Assembly (NCBI GenBank): GCA_945487905.1
Contig: CALYTW010000009.1
Span: 1-36,676 of the forward strand
Direction: 5' to 3'
From: an uncultured cyanobacterium
GTDB lineage: Bacteria > Cyanobacteriota > Vampirovibrionia > Gastranaerophilales > Gastranaerophilaceae
Length of the DNA: 36,676 nucleotides
Position 1 is the stretch's first letter; each line of letters starts with the position of its first letter. The position numbers and the translations under genes were made by a program. The notes under the pieces are model-generated. The model worked only from the letters and a program-made list of their open reading frames with translations, did no database searches and had not been told where the DNA came from. This document shows, piece by piece, positions 24,599 through 32,831 of this stretch.

Positions 24599-25159
24599 AT
24601 TCAAAAGCTCATTTATTGAGTCTGAAGTTTCAATAGTCCTTCCTTTAACCATTGTTTTTTTGAATGTTTCGGTTTCCTGTTCATTTTCAACCATAGACCA
24701 GATTAGCGGAAGTAAATGCTTAGGAGCATCTTTTGCTTTAGCTTTTATAATATTTTGAGAAATATTGTACGAAAGTTTGAATCGTTTTAAAAAGTTCATT
24801 TTATAAAAATGATCTTCCATATATTTTTTTAAATACTTTAATAAATTTAAGCAATCCTCATTCCCAGTAACTACATGAATTACGTCATCTTTAGAATTAT
24901 TAAGACTGATTCCGTTAGCTTCCGCATTCATACGCACCCATTCTTCGGAAGATTTTTCAGTGTGGGCAACTGCTTTAAGCCCCATTGCTATGAAAGCGTT
25001 TTGAAACGGATTCATACCGATAAACATTGTTATAGGTTGCTTTCTAAGGGTTCGATATACAGGAATAACTTCTTTTTCAATTCTTTTAATGTTTTCCGGA
25101 GTATTTTTTATTCTATATATACCATCAAACGATGTGCTGTTAATATTTTTAATTTCCAT
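24578..25159 (-). CDS. Unknown protein with INST-x-F N-terminal motif
   Basis: I do not recognise this 193-aa protein. It begins 'MEIKNINSTSFDGIYRI', and a similar short motif starts the protein at 29334. The rest is mostly helical: 'NIKRIEKEVIPVYRTL', a hydrophobic 'ITMFIGMNPFQNAFIAMGL', 'CLNLLKYLKKYMEDHFY' and a Lys-rich end. There is no classical signal peptide. The INST-x-F start may be a lineage-specific tag or export signal; that is inference. Its end runs 21 bp into the radical SAM gene on the other strand, so the two transcripts are antisense there. Confidence 0.6.
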   Translation of the reverse strand: MEIKNINSTSFDGIYRIKNTPENIKRIEKEVIPVYRTLRKQPITMFIGMNPFQNAFIAMGLKAVAHTEKSSEEWVRMNAEANGISLNNSKDDVIHVVTGNEDCLNLLKYLKKYMEDHFYKMNFLKRFKLSYNISQNIIKAKAKDAPKHLLPLIWSMVENEQETETFKKTMVKGRTIETSDSINELLNSIMRGD

Positions 25160-25230
25160 TTTTATTCCCCATTTTGTTATATCAAACCCCGTAAAAATAT
25201 TTTGTGCGTTTTTTGTTAAGAAATATGTAG

Positions 25231-25236
25231 TATAAT
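25231..25236 (+). promoter_or_regulatory. -10 box placing the uvrB start at +1
   Basis: A perfect TATAAT is followed by TTTGTT and then ATG 25243. No SD and no -35 at 16-18 bp are seen, so the mRNA is probably leaderless. Confidence 0.55.
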
Positions 25237-25242
25237 TTTGTT

Positions 25243-27228
25243 ATGTCAGAACAAAAATTCAAAATATCTTCTAAATATAAACCGGCAGGCGATCAGCCAA
25301 AAGCTATAGAACAGCTTGTAGAGGGGGTAAATAAGGGGTATAATACCCAAACTTTGCTAGGTATAACAGGTTCGGGTAAAACTTTTACTATTGCAAATGT
25401 TATCGAACAAATACAAAAACCTACCCTGATTATTGCTCATAATAAAACTCTTGCAGCACAATTATATAACGAATTTAAAGAACTTTTTCCGGAGAATGCG
25501 GTTGAGTATTTTATATCTTATTATGACTATTATCAGCCTGAAGCTTATATTCCCAGAACTGATACTTATATTGAAAAATCTGCCAGTATAAATGACGAAA
25601 TTGACCGTTTGAGACATAATACGACGAGAAGTTTATATGAAAGAAATGATGTAATTATTGTGGCTTCAGTAAGCTGTATTTACGGTTTAGGCTTGCCTGA
25701 AAGCTATTTTAAAGGAACAATAAAAATTGAAATCGGTCAACAATTGGAGAGAAATGATTTAATAAAACACCTCGTTATGACTCAATATACCCGAAACGAC
25801 GTTGAGCTTGAGCGTTCAACCTTTCGTGCAAGAGGGGATATTTTGGAAATAATGCCGGCTTACGAAAAAATTATTACAAGGATTTATTTCTTTGGGGACG
25901 AAATAGAAAAAATCGTTAAAATTGATTATTTGACGGGTGAAATATTGGAAGCTCCTGAAAGTGTTGTTATATACCCCGCAGTTCATTATATTGCTTATGA
26001 CGAAAACGAAGAAGAAACGATTGCAATGATTCGGCAGGAACTGAAAAATCGTGTTGCGGAATTGGAAAGTCAGAATAAGATACTTGAATCTCAAAGACTT
26101 CAACAGAGGGTAAAATATGATATAGAAATGATTAAAGAAATGGGGTATTGCTCGGGAATTGAAAATTATTCCAGAATAATTGAACGCAGACCTGTCGGCT
26201 CTGCTCCGGCAACTTTACTTGATTATTTCAGAGGAGATTTCTTAACCGTTATCGACGAATCTCACGTTACTATTCCTCAATTGAACGGAATGTACCACGG
26301 AGATGCTTCAAGAAAAAATACGCTTGTTGAATACGGATTCAGACTTCCTTGTGCAAAGGATAACAGACCGTTAAAAAGTAAAGAGTTTTTTGATAAAGTC
26401 GGGCAGAAAATCTATATTTCTGCAACACCTGCAGATTTTGAAAAAGAAACCTCTCAGCAGATTGTAGAACAAATAATTCGTCCTACAGGGCTTGTGGACC
26501 CGAAAATCCATATTCGTCCTATTGAAACACAAATACCTGATTTGAAAGCGGAAATAAAAAAACGTGCCGATAAAAATGAGCGGGTTTTGATTACAACTCT
26601 TACAAAGCGTATGGCAGAAGATTTGACGGACTTTTTCCTGCAAGACGGAATCAGAGTAAGATATCTGCATAGTGATATCAAATCAATCGAGCGTGTTGAA
26701 ATTCTAAGAGATCTACGTTTGGGTGAATTTGACGTTTTAATCGGCGTAAATCTTCTTAGAGAAGGGCTTGATATCCCTGAAGTTTCGCTTGTCGCAATTA
26801 TGGATGCTGATAAAGAAGGATTTTTACGTTCGGATACGAGTTTAATTCAGACAATCGGCCGAGCGGCAAGAAATGCCTGCGGAGAGGTTATTATGTATGC
26901 AGATAAGATAACCGATTCAATGCAAAGAGCAATTAACGAAACAAACCGTAGACGTGAAATCCAAATGGAACACAATAAAAAATACGGAATTATTCCTCAA
27001 ACAATTAAAAAACCGATTGAAAACAATCTGCTTTCTCTCGTTGAAAGCTACCGCAGCTTTGAAGATATCGTTGCGGAAGAAATGGTTGATATGGGCATTG
27101 ATAAAAAAGACTTGCCCAATCTTATTACAAAACTTGAAAAAGATATGCATAAAGCTGCGAAAATCCTTGATTTTGAGCGTGCGGCAGAAATAAGAGATCA
27201 GTTGAAAAAATTAAGAGAGATGTTATAG
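25243..27228 (+). CDS. uvrB: UvrABC excinuclease subunit B
   Basis: This 661-aa protein is of normal length. '[18 protein letters not shown]' is Walker A; the beta-hairpin '[33 protein letters not shown]' inserts behind DNA damage; 'LTVIDESHV' is Walker B; '[15 protein letters not shown]' and 'QTIGRAARN' are helicase motifs V-VI. The C-terminal UVR domain ('[27 protein letters not shown]') binds UvrC. The start has a -10 box six bases upstream and no SD. A GC-rich palindrome follows the stop. Confidence 0.97.
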   Translation: MSEQKFKISSKYKPAGDQPKAIEQLVEGVNKGYNTQTLLGITGSGKTFTIANVIEQIQKPTLIIAHNKTLAAQLYNEFKELFPENAVEYFISYYDYYQPEAYIPRTDTYIEKSASINDEIDRLRHNTTRSLYERNDVIIVASVSCIYGLGLPESYFKGTIKIEIGQQLERNDLIKHLVMTQYTRNDVELERSTFRARGDILEIMPAYEKIITRIYFFGDEIEKIVKIDYLTGEILEAPESVVIYPAVHYIAYDENEEETIAMIRQELKNRVAELESQNKILESQRLQQRVKYDIEMIKEMGYCSGIENYSRIIERRPVGSAPATLLDYFRGDFLTVIDESHVTIPQLNGMYHGDASRKNTLVEYGFRLPCAKDNRPLKSKEFFDKVGQKIYISATPADFEKETSQQIVEQIIRPTGLVDPKIHIRPIETQIPDLKAEIKKRADKNERVLITTLTKRMAEDLTDFFLQDGIRVRYLHSDIKSIERVEILRDLRLGEFDVLIGVNLLREGLDIPEVSLVAIMDADKEGFLRSDTSLIQTIGRAARNACGEVIMYADKITDSMQRAINETNRRREIQMEHNKKYGIIPQTIKKPIENNLLSLVESYRSFEDIVAEEMVDMGIDKKDLPNLITKLEKDMHKAAKILDFERAAEIRDQLKKLREML

Positions 27229-27233
27229 AAAGC

Positions 27234-27265
27234 GAGAGGCGGCGAGCTTAAGCTCGCCGCCTCTC
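27234..27265. repeat. 32-bp perfect GC-rich palindrome after uvrB
   Basis: GAGAGGCGGCGAGCTT is followed by its exact reverse complement. As RNA it would form a 14-bp stem with a TTAA loop. No good T tract follows on either strand, so it is a weak candidate terminator for uvrB or a palindromic repeat unit. Right after it are two direct copies of ATTTATTTACC (27270-27280, 27282-27292). Confidence 0.75.
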
Positions 27266-27301
27266 AAAAATTTATTTACCCATTTATTTACCACTTGACT
27301 C

Positions 27302-27754
27302 CTATTTGATTTCAAGTTTCTTTGTTGTAACTTTCTCTGCATTTACTTTTGGGGCTTCAATTCTTAAAATACCATGTTCAAGTTTTGCGGTTGTTTTTTC
27401 AATATCAATTTCATCAGGAAAGTAAACAGTTCTTGAAAATTCACCGTACTTAAATTCGGATTTTCTGAACCCTTTTCTATCTTCTTTGTGTTCTTCCTCT
27501 TTTTTCGCACTTATTGTAAGACGATTTTTCTCCAAATCTATATCAAGATCTTCTTTTTTTACTCCCGGAAGCTCTGCTTTTACACAATATTCTTTGTCCT
27601 TTTCATCAATTTCAACAGGCATTCCGCATTTGTACTCATCATTGTAAATGTACTCAGGGAAAAAGCTGTCAAAATTACGGTTCAAAATTGAACTGATTTC
27701 GTCGTTGACTGATTGAATAAAATTGTCAGGTGTTTTTTTAATAAGAAATTTCAT
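27302..27754 (-). CDS. Small heat shock protein (Hsp20/alpha-crystallin)
   Basis: This 150-aa protein contains an alpha-crystallin domain (about 45-140): 'MPVEIDEKDKEYCVKAELPGVKKEDLDIDLEKNRLTISAKK', 'EFKYGEFSRTVYFPDEIDIEKTTAKLEHGILRIEAPK'. 'A.LPGV...d......n.L.i.a' and 'GvL.i..Pk' are the family marks. A C-terminal 'LEI' replaces the usual IxI/V. It acts as an ATP-independent holdase. ATG 27754 with GGGAGG six bases upstream is preferred over an in-frame ATG seven codons earlier. A 17-bp palindrome sits just upstream of the SD. Confidence 0.92.
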   Translation of the reverse strand: MKFLIKKTPDNFIQSVNDEISSILNRNFDSFFPEYIYNDEYKCGMPVEIDEKDKEYCVKAELPGVKKEDLDIDLEKNRLTISAKKEEEHKEDRKGFRKSEFKYGEFSRTVYFPDEIDIEKTTAKLEHGILRIEAPKVNAEKVTTKKLEIK

Positions 27755-27767
27755 AATCTGCCTCCCG

Positions 27768-27784
27768 AAGTGCATATTGCACTT
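27768..27784 (-). promoter_or_regulatory. Palindrome beside the hsp20 ribosome binding site
   Basis: AAGTGCA-TAT-TGCACTT (7-bp arms) lies one base from the GGGAGG SD of hsp20. It could be a repressor operator or a leader hairpin. It is not the CIRCE element. The promoter itself was not resolved in the remaining gap to 27968. Confidence 0.45.
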
Positions 27785-27968
27785 ACTTTAATTCGTTTCT
27801 TAACTATTACCTTTAGCTTTGTAGTTTGTTTGTTCGGAGGGAATTACATTTACCCCGCCTACATTCATGTTATAACTCTTTTTCCATGAAAAATTCCCCA
27901 AATTAACCAAATTTTAACAATTTAATTTTAGTTAATTCAGGGAATAAATTTTAAGCATATATAAATTC

Positions 27969-28607
27969 TTAGTATGTAGCAGCTTTTGCTAAATCTGCGT
28001 TCCTGTCGGTCAGGCTATCAGTATTTTCAAGATAAACTCTTGTTAAATTATCTGCATAAGTGACTTCGCCGTTGGCATTTATTCTTAACTGAAAGTTTCG
28101 AGGTTTTTTACATGTATTCTTGTTATAAACACAAGTCTCCCTTGCCGGATTACCGGTATCCAATATTACAAGATAATCTGGATTGTTTGAGTCAGTATTA
28201 TTAGCGTATATAGTCCAATTTAAGCCGTCAACTGTTGCAAAATCATAGGCAGACTGGGATTTGTTATAACTTCTTGACAGTGTTAAATTATCGCTGAGAA
28301 GGTGCGGATATTTATCTGCGCCGGAATAACCCGTTTCGTGTTCCCCATCCACAGGTTTCGAAGTGCATGCCATAATTGCGGTACAATCCGTATTCGTTCC
28401 TTCTATTCTTGTATTTAGCATATACAAACCGGGATCATTCAATATATTGCTGTTAATTTCGGTAATAGTTTTGTAAGCTTTCAATACCATACCTTTTTCT
28501 TTGTCAGGAATCAGCCTATGAATTATAGGTAGTGTTACTGCCGTTACTACACCTAGTATAGCCACTGCAATTAAAACCTCAGCTAAAGTAAATCCGAATT
28601 TTTTCAT
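27969..28607 (-). CDS. Type IV prepilin-like protein
   Basis: This 212-aa protein starts with a class III signal: 'MKKFGFTLAEVLIAVAILGVVTA', with prepilin peptidase cleavage expected after Gly5 and the conserved Glu at mature position 5. A ~25-residue hydrophobic helix follows, then a globular part with four Cys in 'NTDCTAIMACTSKPVD' and 'ETCVYNKNTCKKPRNF', which may form disulfides. It could be a minor pilin or a type II secretion pseudopilin; no assembly genes are nearby. AAAGGGAG precedes the ATG. Confidence 0.88.
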   Translation of the reverse strand: MKKFGFTLAEVLIAVAILGVVTAVTLPIIHRLIPDKEKGMVLKAYKTITEINSNILNDPGLYMLNTRIEGTNTDCTAIMACTSKPVDGEHETGYSGADKYPHLLSDNLTLSRSYNKSQSAYDFATVDGLNWTIYANNTDSNNPDYLVILDTGNPARETCVYNKNTCKKPRNFQLRINANGEVTYADNLTRVYLENTDSLTDRNADLAKAATY

Positions 28608-28628
28608 GAAAACTCCCTTTCTGTTACT

Positions 28629-28657
28629 TTGATTATAGCATAATATTGTGATATTAT
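28629..28657 (+). promoter_or_regulatory. Promoter for the TatD-linked radical SAM gene
   Basis: TTGATT (28629-28634) and TATTAT (28652-28657) are separated by 17 bp. Transcription near 28664 would leave out the ATG at 28662, which supports ATG 28680 as the true start. Confidence 0.55.
28632..28640 (-). promoter_or_regulatory. Extended -10 of the prepilin gene
   Basis: TGCTATAAT on the minus strand is a perfect extended -10, 24 bases before the prepilin ATG. It overlaps the promoter of the divergent radical SAM gene, so the two may compete. Confidence 0.6.
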
Positions 28658-28679
28658 AAATATGATTAGAGGTCAGGAT

Positions 28680-29309
28680 ATGTACACACTGGTTTATTCA
28701 ATAAGTAACGAAAAAAATCCGGAAACGGTTTATGTCAATTTGACAAATGCCTGTACAAACGACTGCGTTTTTTGCCTGCGGAATGAAAAAGATGATGTCT
28801 GCGGTTCTGAAATGTGGCATGATGATAATTATACTCTTGAAGATATAATTGAGCAGTTTGAAAACTATAAACCGACTCCTAAGCAGGTAGTTTTTTGCGG
28901 ATACGGAGAACCTTTCCTGAAAAAAGAAATGATGAAAAAATTTGCCAAATATTTACGCAAAAATTATCCTGAAATTAAAATAAGAGTTAATACAAACGGT
29001 CATGCCAGCGCAGTTTACAAAACAAATGTTGCGGAAGAATTTAAAGGCTTGCTGGATGAGGCTTCAATAAGCTTAAATTCGGATAATGCCGATGAATATG
29101 ATGAAATAAGCAGACCAAAAATCGATAATGCGTATGAAGCCGTAAAAGATTTTATTAAATCATGCAATAATGCTGGGATAAAAACTTATGCGAGTATTGT
29201 TACCGGTTTTGATAAAAAACACAATATAAATGTAAAAAATTGCGAAAAAATAGCACAAGAATTAGGTGCAGAATTCAGAAATCGTGAATTTATTACAAAT
29301 GGCTACTAG
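28680..29309 (+). CDS. TatD-linked radical SAM protein (TIGR04038 type)
   Basis: This 209-aa protein has 'YTLVYSI' at the start, then the radical SAM site C-x3-C-x2-C (Cys25, Cys29, Cys32) in 'VNLTNACTNDCVFC', followed by 'VVFCGYGEPFLKKEMM' (GGEP-like), 'IRVNTNGHAS' and 'EASISLNSDNADEYDEISRPK'. This matches the short radical SAM proteins found next to or fused to TatD nucleases, but no tatD is seen here. The reaction is unknown. ATG 28680 with GAGG seven bases before it is chosen over ATG 28662, which lies at or before the expected transcript start. Confidence 0.82.
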   Translation: MYTLVYSISNEKNPETVYVNLTNACTNDCVFCLRNEKDDVCGSEMWHDDNYTLEDIIEQFENYKPTPKQVVFCGYGEPFLKKEMMKKFAKYLRKNYPEIKIRVNTNGHASAVYKTNVAEEFKGLLDEASISLNSDNADEYDEISRPKIDNAYEAVKDFIKSCNNAGIKTYASIVTGFDKKHNINVKNCEKIAQELGAEFRNREFITNGY

Positions 29310-29333
29310 AAAGATGGAAATAACGGGGCAAAT

Positions 29334-29777
29334 ATGCAAGTATCACAAATCAACAGTACAAATTTTTGTTCAAAATCAAAATTTTTGACCAAAGAAGGGC
29401 TTGAGCATTTTAACGAAATAAAAAAGAAAATGGGCGACTGGTCAGTAGTAACAGGTCCTGAATTTTTTGTACGCACAAAATTAGGTTGTATTGAAGCAGA
29501 TGGTGTTTTGCTTACAAATTTAACTCTGACAAAAGTTATGATTGGCAAAAGCGAGCTTACTATTTCACATGATGGTAAAGTTACGATAGATAAAAAACCG
29601 TTTTTAAAATCGAAATTAATCTTGATGAATAAGTTGGAAGACTATCTTGCGTTTTTTAATAACAATTTTAACAACAAAGAAAGGGTTGAGAAAAGATGTA
29701 TCCGAGAGCATGGTTATGTGGATGAAATCGATGGCAACGCATATGTAATAAAACACGAGTGGTTTACGGCAGGTTAA
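29334..29777 (+). CDS. Unknown protein with INST-x-F N-terminal motif
   Basis: I do not recognise this 147-aa protein. It starts 'MQVSQINSTNFCSKSKF', like the 24578 protein over the first ten residues and unlike it afterwards. The rest has strand-rich 'WSVVTGPEFFVRTKLGCIEADGVLLTNLTLTKVMIGKSELTI' and a helical end with 'KLEDYLAFFNNNFNNKERVEKR'. It has no membrane segment. It is 24 bases after the radical SAM gene and one base before maf, so it is probably in that operon. Confidence 0.6.
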   Translation: MQVSQINSTNFCSKSKFLTKEGLEHFNEIKKKMGDWSVVTGPEFFVRTKLGCIEADGVLLTNLTLTKVMIGKSELTISHDGKVTIDKKPFLKSKLILMNKLEDYLAFFNNNFNNKERVEKRCIREHGYVDEIDGNAYVIKHEWFTAG

Positions 29778-29778
29778 T

Positions 29779-30378
29779 ATGGTTCAAATAATTCTAGCAT
29801 CAAATTCGCCAAGAAGAAAAAAGATAATGACCGATTTGGGTCTTGATTTTGAAATCATACCTTCAAAGTATGATGAAAAATTGGAAACTGACGAATTTTC
29901 TTATGATTTGATAGAAGATTTAGCAACTCAAAAAGCATTGGATGTGGTAAGACGTGTCGATAACGATAAAATTGTTCTCGGTGCGGATACTGTGGTTGTT
30001 TTGCATAACAAAATTCTAGGTAAACCACATAACAAAGAGAATGCTTTTAAAATGCTTAAAGCCTTGTCCGGTAATACACACAGTGTTGTAACTTCTTTGT
30101 GCGGGATTAATACTCATACAAACAGAGCATCGCTTATTTCAACAACCAGCTATGTAAGATTTACCGAATGGTCTGATGAGATGATTTATAATTATATAGA
30201 TAATTTTTCCCCGCTTGATAAAGCAGGAAGCTACGGCATCCAAGAACTCCCTAAAGGTTATCTCGATAAATACGAAGGAAGTTTTGAAAATATTGTGGGA
30301 CTCGATACGAATGCCGTTAAACAAGTTTTGGAGCAATTGGGATATAAACAACAGGTCAGCAATGTATTGAAAACTTAA
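29779..30378 (+). CDS. maf: Maf-family nucleoside triphosphate pyrophosphatase (YhdE-like)
   Basis: This 199-aa protein has 'IILASNSPRRKKIMTDLGLDFEIIPSKYDE', 'ALDVVRRVDNDKIVLGADTVVVLHNKILGKPHNKENAFKMLKALSGNTHSVVTSL' and 'DKAGSYGIQE', the Maf signatures in order. Maf enzymes hydrolyse dTTP, UTP or modified nucleotides to monophosphates, preventing misincorporation. The 'DKAGSYGIQ' segment fits the YhdE (dTTP/UTP) branch better than the YceF branch. AGG precedes the ATG. Confidence 0.93.
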   Translation: MVQIILASNSPRRKKIMTDLGLDFEIIPSKYDEKLETDEFSYDLIEDLATQKALDVVRRVDNDKIVLGADTVVVLHNKILGKPHNKENAFKMLKALSGNTHSVVTSLCGINTHTNRASLISTTSYVRFTEWSDEMIYNYIDNFSPLDKAGSYGIQELPKGYLDKYEGSFENIVGLDTNAVKQVLEQLGYKQQVSNVLKT

Positions 30379-30394
30379 AGCAAGTGTAGCTACG

Positions 30395-30416
30395 GCAACA
30401 TGTTGCATTTGCAACA
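30395..30416. promoter_or_regulatory. Overlapping palindromes across the emrB start codon
   Basis: GCAACATGTTGC (30395-30406, perfect, ATG at its centre) overlaps TGTTGCA-TT-TGCAACA (30401-30416). Three half-sites are therefore phased. It could be a repressor operator or a hairpin that blocks translation initiation. Confidence 0.5.
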
Positions 30417-32001
30417 GAGTTGTGGTTTAATTAAATTTGTGGAAGATACAGCTGAAAAATGGGAATTTAAAATAAATCCTTGGATAACAATGATACCAGT
30501 TATGTTATCCATATTTATGTTTGCCTTGGATGAGACAATTTCCAATGTTGCACTTCCTTATATGGCTGGAACTTTTTCCGTAAGCCATAATGAATCAACA
30601 TGGATTATTACAAGCTATCTTGTAGCAAGTGGTGTAATTATACCAATGGTTGACTTTTTCAGCAAATTAATCGGCAGAAAACAGTATTTTATATTGAGTA
30701 TAATAATATTTACGATTGCATCAATTTTGTGCGGTTTTGCAAATTCTATGCCAATGATGTTGTTTTCCCGAATAATTCAGGGTATCGGCGGTGGCGGCAT
30801 TATGCCAATTTCGCAGGCTGTTATATTTGAGATTTTCCCGAAAGAAAAACTTCCGCAAGCTATGGCAGTATTCGGCTTAGGTGTAATTATGGCGCCGATT
30901 TTGGGGCCGGCTGTCGGCGGATGGATTACGGAAAATTGGTCATGGCCGTTTATTTATTTTATTAATATACCGTTCGGCATTGTATGTATGTATTTAACAA
31001 AATTGTACGTTGAAGAACCACCGTATTCAAGAAAACAACAGGATGTAAAAATGGATTTTTCAGGGTTTTTCTTTCTTGCAGTTTGGCTTTTGACCCTGCA
31101 GATAGTTCTTGATAAGGGTAATGACGCAGATTGGTTTGGTTCGGCATGGATTTGTCAACTCTCTATAATTTCTTTGATTTCATTTATTGCATTTATTTAC
31201 ATACAGAGAAAAAAGAGCAAAACTGGCGAAAGCTTAATCAATCTTTCAATTTTTAAAAATCACAATTTTTTAATCGGAACAGGAGGGCAAATTGTACTGA
31301 TGATGATTTTAATGTCATCTGCGGCGATTTTACCTTCAATGCTTCAATCTTTATTGGGCTACACCGCCTTTCTAAGCGGGTTATCAATGATACCGAGAGG
31401 TTTAGGCTGTTTTCTGGCTTCATTTTTAAGCGGAATACTCGTTATAAGATTCGGCATAAAACCTGTTTGCACGTTCGGATTAATAACCCTTGCTGCCGGC
31501 GGGCTGCTGTTTGGAGAAATTAACACCAATATATCACTTGCCAATATTGCACTTCCAAACTTTGTATTTGGCGCAGGCATGATACTTTCTATGGTTACAT
31601 TTGCTAACATATCCTGTGCAACTCTTCCGAACGAGATGCAGACGAATGCTTCAGGTGTACAAAATTTATTCAAGAATGTAGGTGCGGCAATCGGTACATC
31701 TATTGCAACAACTATGATAGCAAGATTTTCGCAGGCACATCAAATGATGATGATAAAATCATTAACCGATACAAATCAGGTTTATACGGAAAGAGTGCAG
31801 GCACTCAGTTCTGCTTTTATCTCAAATGTTGATCCCTCTACTGCAATACACATGGCACAGGCACAAATATACGATATACTTCATCAACAGTCTGCTTTGT
31901 GGGGATATGTTGAAACATTCAGATATTATGCAGTTGCTGTTATGATTGTACTTCCGTTTGTGTATCTCTTGAAAGATAATATAAGAAAAAAAGAGATTTA
32001 G
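30400..32001 (+). CDS. DHA2-family MFS multidrug efflux transporter (EmrB/QacA type)
   Basis: This 533-aa protein has about 14 hydrophobic helices, as in the DHA2 family. 'MFALDETISNVALPYMAG' (motif D1), 'GRKQYFILSI' (motif A), 'SRIIQGIGGGGIMPISQAVIFEIFP' (motif B) and 'GLGVIMAPILGPAVGGWITENWSWPFIYFINIPFG' (motif C) are all present. It exports drugs or other hydrophobic compounds using the proton gradient. No EmrA-type membrane-fusion gene or regulator is adjacent. The start has no SD and sits inside a palindrome, so it is uncertain; a GTG at 30439 is also possible. It follows maf by 21 bases. Confidence 0.88.
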   Translation: MLHLQQSCGLIKFVEDTAEKWEFKINPWITMIPVMLSIFMFALDETISNVALPYMAGTFSVSHNESTWIITSYLVASGVIIPMVDFFSKLIGRKQYFILSIIIFTIASILCGFANSMPMMLFSRIIQGIGGGGIMPISQAVIFEIFPKEKLPQAMAVFGLGVIMAPILGPAVGGWITENWSWPFIYFINIPFGIVCMYLTKLYVEEPPYSRKQQDVKMDFSGFFFLAVWLLTLQIVLDKGNDADWFGSAWICQLSIISLISFIAFIYIQRKKSKTGESLINLSIFKNHNFLIGTGGQIVLMMILMSSAAILPSMLQSLLGYTAFLSGLSMIPRGLGCFLASFLSGILVIRFGIKPVCTFGLITLAAGGLLFGEINTNISLANIALPNFVFGAGMILSMVTFANISCATLPNEMQTNASGVQNLFKNVGAAIGTSIATTMIARFSQAHQMMMIKSLTDTNQVYTERVQALSSAFISNVDPSTAIHMAQAQIYDILHQQSALWGYVETFRYYAVAVMIVLPFVYLLKDNIRKKEI

Positions 32002-32045
32002 AACTAAACAGCTCCTATGCCACTCAATAAATACACATAAAAAAA

Positions 32046-32116
32046 CTCCCGGAGATGGATTCGAACCACCGTTGGAAGAGCCAGAATCTTCAGTCCTGCC
32101 GCTAGACGATCCGGGA
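32046..32116 (-). tRNA. tRNA-Gln (anticodon CTG)
   Basis: The 71-nt tRNA folds fully. The acceptor stem is TCCCGGA with TCCGGGA and discriminator G73, as in tRNA-Gln. The D-arm is GTCTAGCGGCAGGAC. The anticodon stem is GAAGA/TCTTC with loop TTCTGGC, giving anticodon CTG. The variable loop is CAAC, and the T-arm is GGTGG-TTCGAAT-CCATC. The 3' CCA is not encoded; a T7 tract follows and may help termination. Confidence 0.93.
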
Positions 32117-32162
32117 ATATATTTGAGATTCTAACACCAACAAAACAATTAGTAAAGGTGTT

Positions 32163-32831
32163 TTATTTGATATTTAACAATCTGTGAACCTGAGGAATCA
32201 AACGCACTTTTTTGTACTTTTCCAAAAATCGGTCAAGTACTTTTTGTGCAAATTCTATATCAAAATTAGTATTATCTTTATCGAATTTGGGCTGTAAAAT
32301 AAGCTCAATGTTGTGACTTGCACCTATTTTAACTGAGTGTTGGATTTCGTCTTCCGTAATATTTTCATCAAAAACTATTTTCGCAAAAACCTCTTTGTGC
32401 TTAATTTTTGATAAAAACGCATCATGCTCATTCCAAAAAGCATTCTCTCCTGTACAGCTTGGCAGTTTAATATCCGCCGAAATATAATCTATATAGTCAA
32501 TAACATCTTCCAATTCTCCAGCAAGTGTCGCATTTGTTTCAAGATAAACAGGCAGAGGACAGTGGGGAAGAAATTCTTTCAAAAATCCGGCATGCAATAA
32601 AGGTTCTCCGCCTGTCAATACAACAGAATGACATCCCGAATATTTCTTTACCTCATTAGCCAGTTCTTCAACAGCGTACGTCGTGCTGTTTTCTTTTGAA
32701 TGATCCGTATCGCAGAAACTGCATTCAAGATTGCAGCCGCAAAATCTTATAAAAACCTGTTTAACTCCAACATACGGACCTTCTCCTTGTATAGAAGAAA
32801 AGACCTCTTTAATTTTAATCTTGTCGGTCAT
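32163..32831 (-). CDS. queE: 7-carboxy-7-deazaguanine synthase
   Basis: This 222-aa radical SAM protein has 'EVFSSIQGEGPYVGVKQVFIRF' (the QueE-specific opening), then C-x3-C-x2-C (Cys33, Cys37, Cys40) in 'CNLECSFCDTDHSK', 'VVLTGGEPLL', 'YLETNAT' and 'YISADIKLPS'. It forms 7-carboxy-7-deazaguanine on the path to queuosine. No other que genes are nearby. It overlaps the dnaJ-like gene by 17 nt and is the last gene before the tRNA. Confidence 0.92.
   Translation of the reverse strand: MTDKIKIKEVFSSIQGEGPYVGVKQVFIRFCGCNLECSFCDTDHSKENSTTYAVEELANEVKKYSGCHSVVLTGGEPLLHAGFLKEFLPHCPLPVYLETNATLAGELEDVIDYIDYISADIKLPSCTGENAFWNEHDAFLSKIKHKEVFAKIVFDENITEDEIQHSVKIGASHNIELILQPKFDKDNTNFDIEFAQKVLDRFLEKYKKVRLIPQVHRLLNIK

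Noticed and set aside
24875-25219. 114-aa open frame on the + strand
   Set aside because: Mirror of the INST-x-F gene; low-complexity Phe/Tyr-rich translation and no SD.
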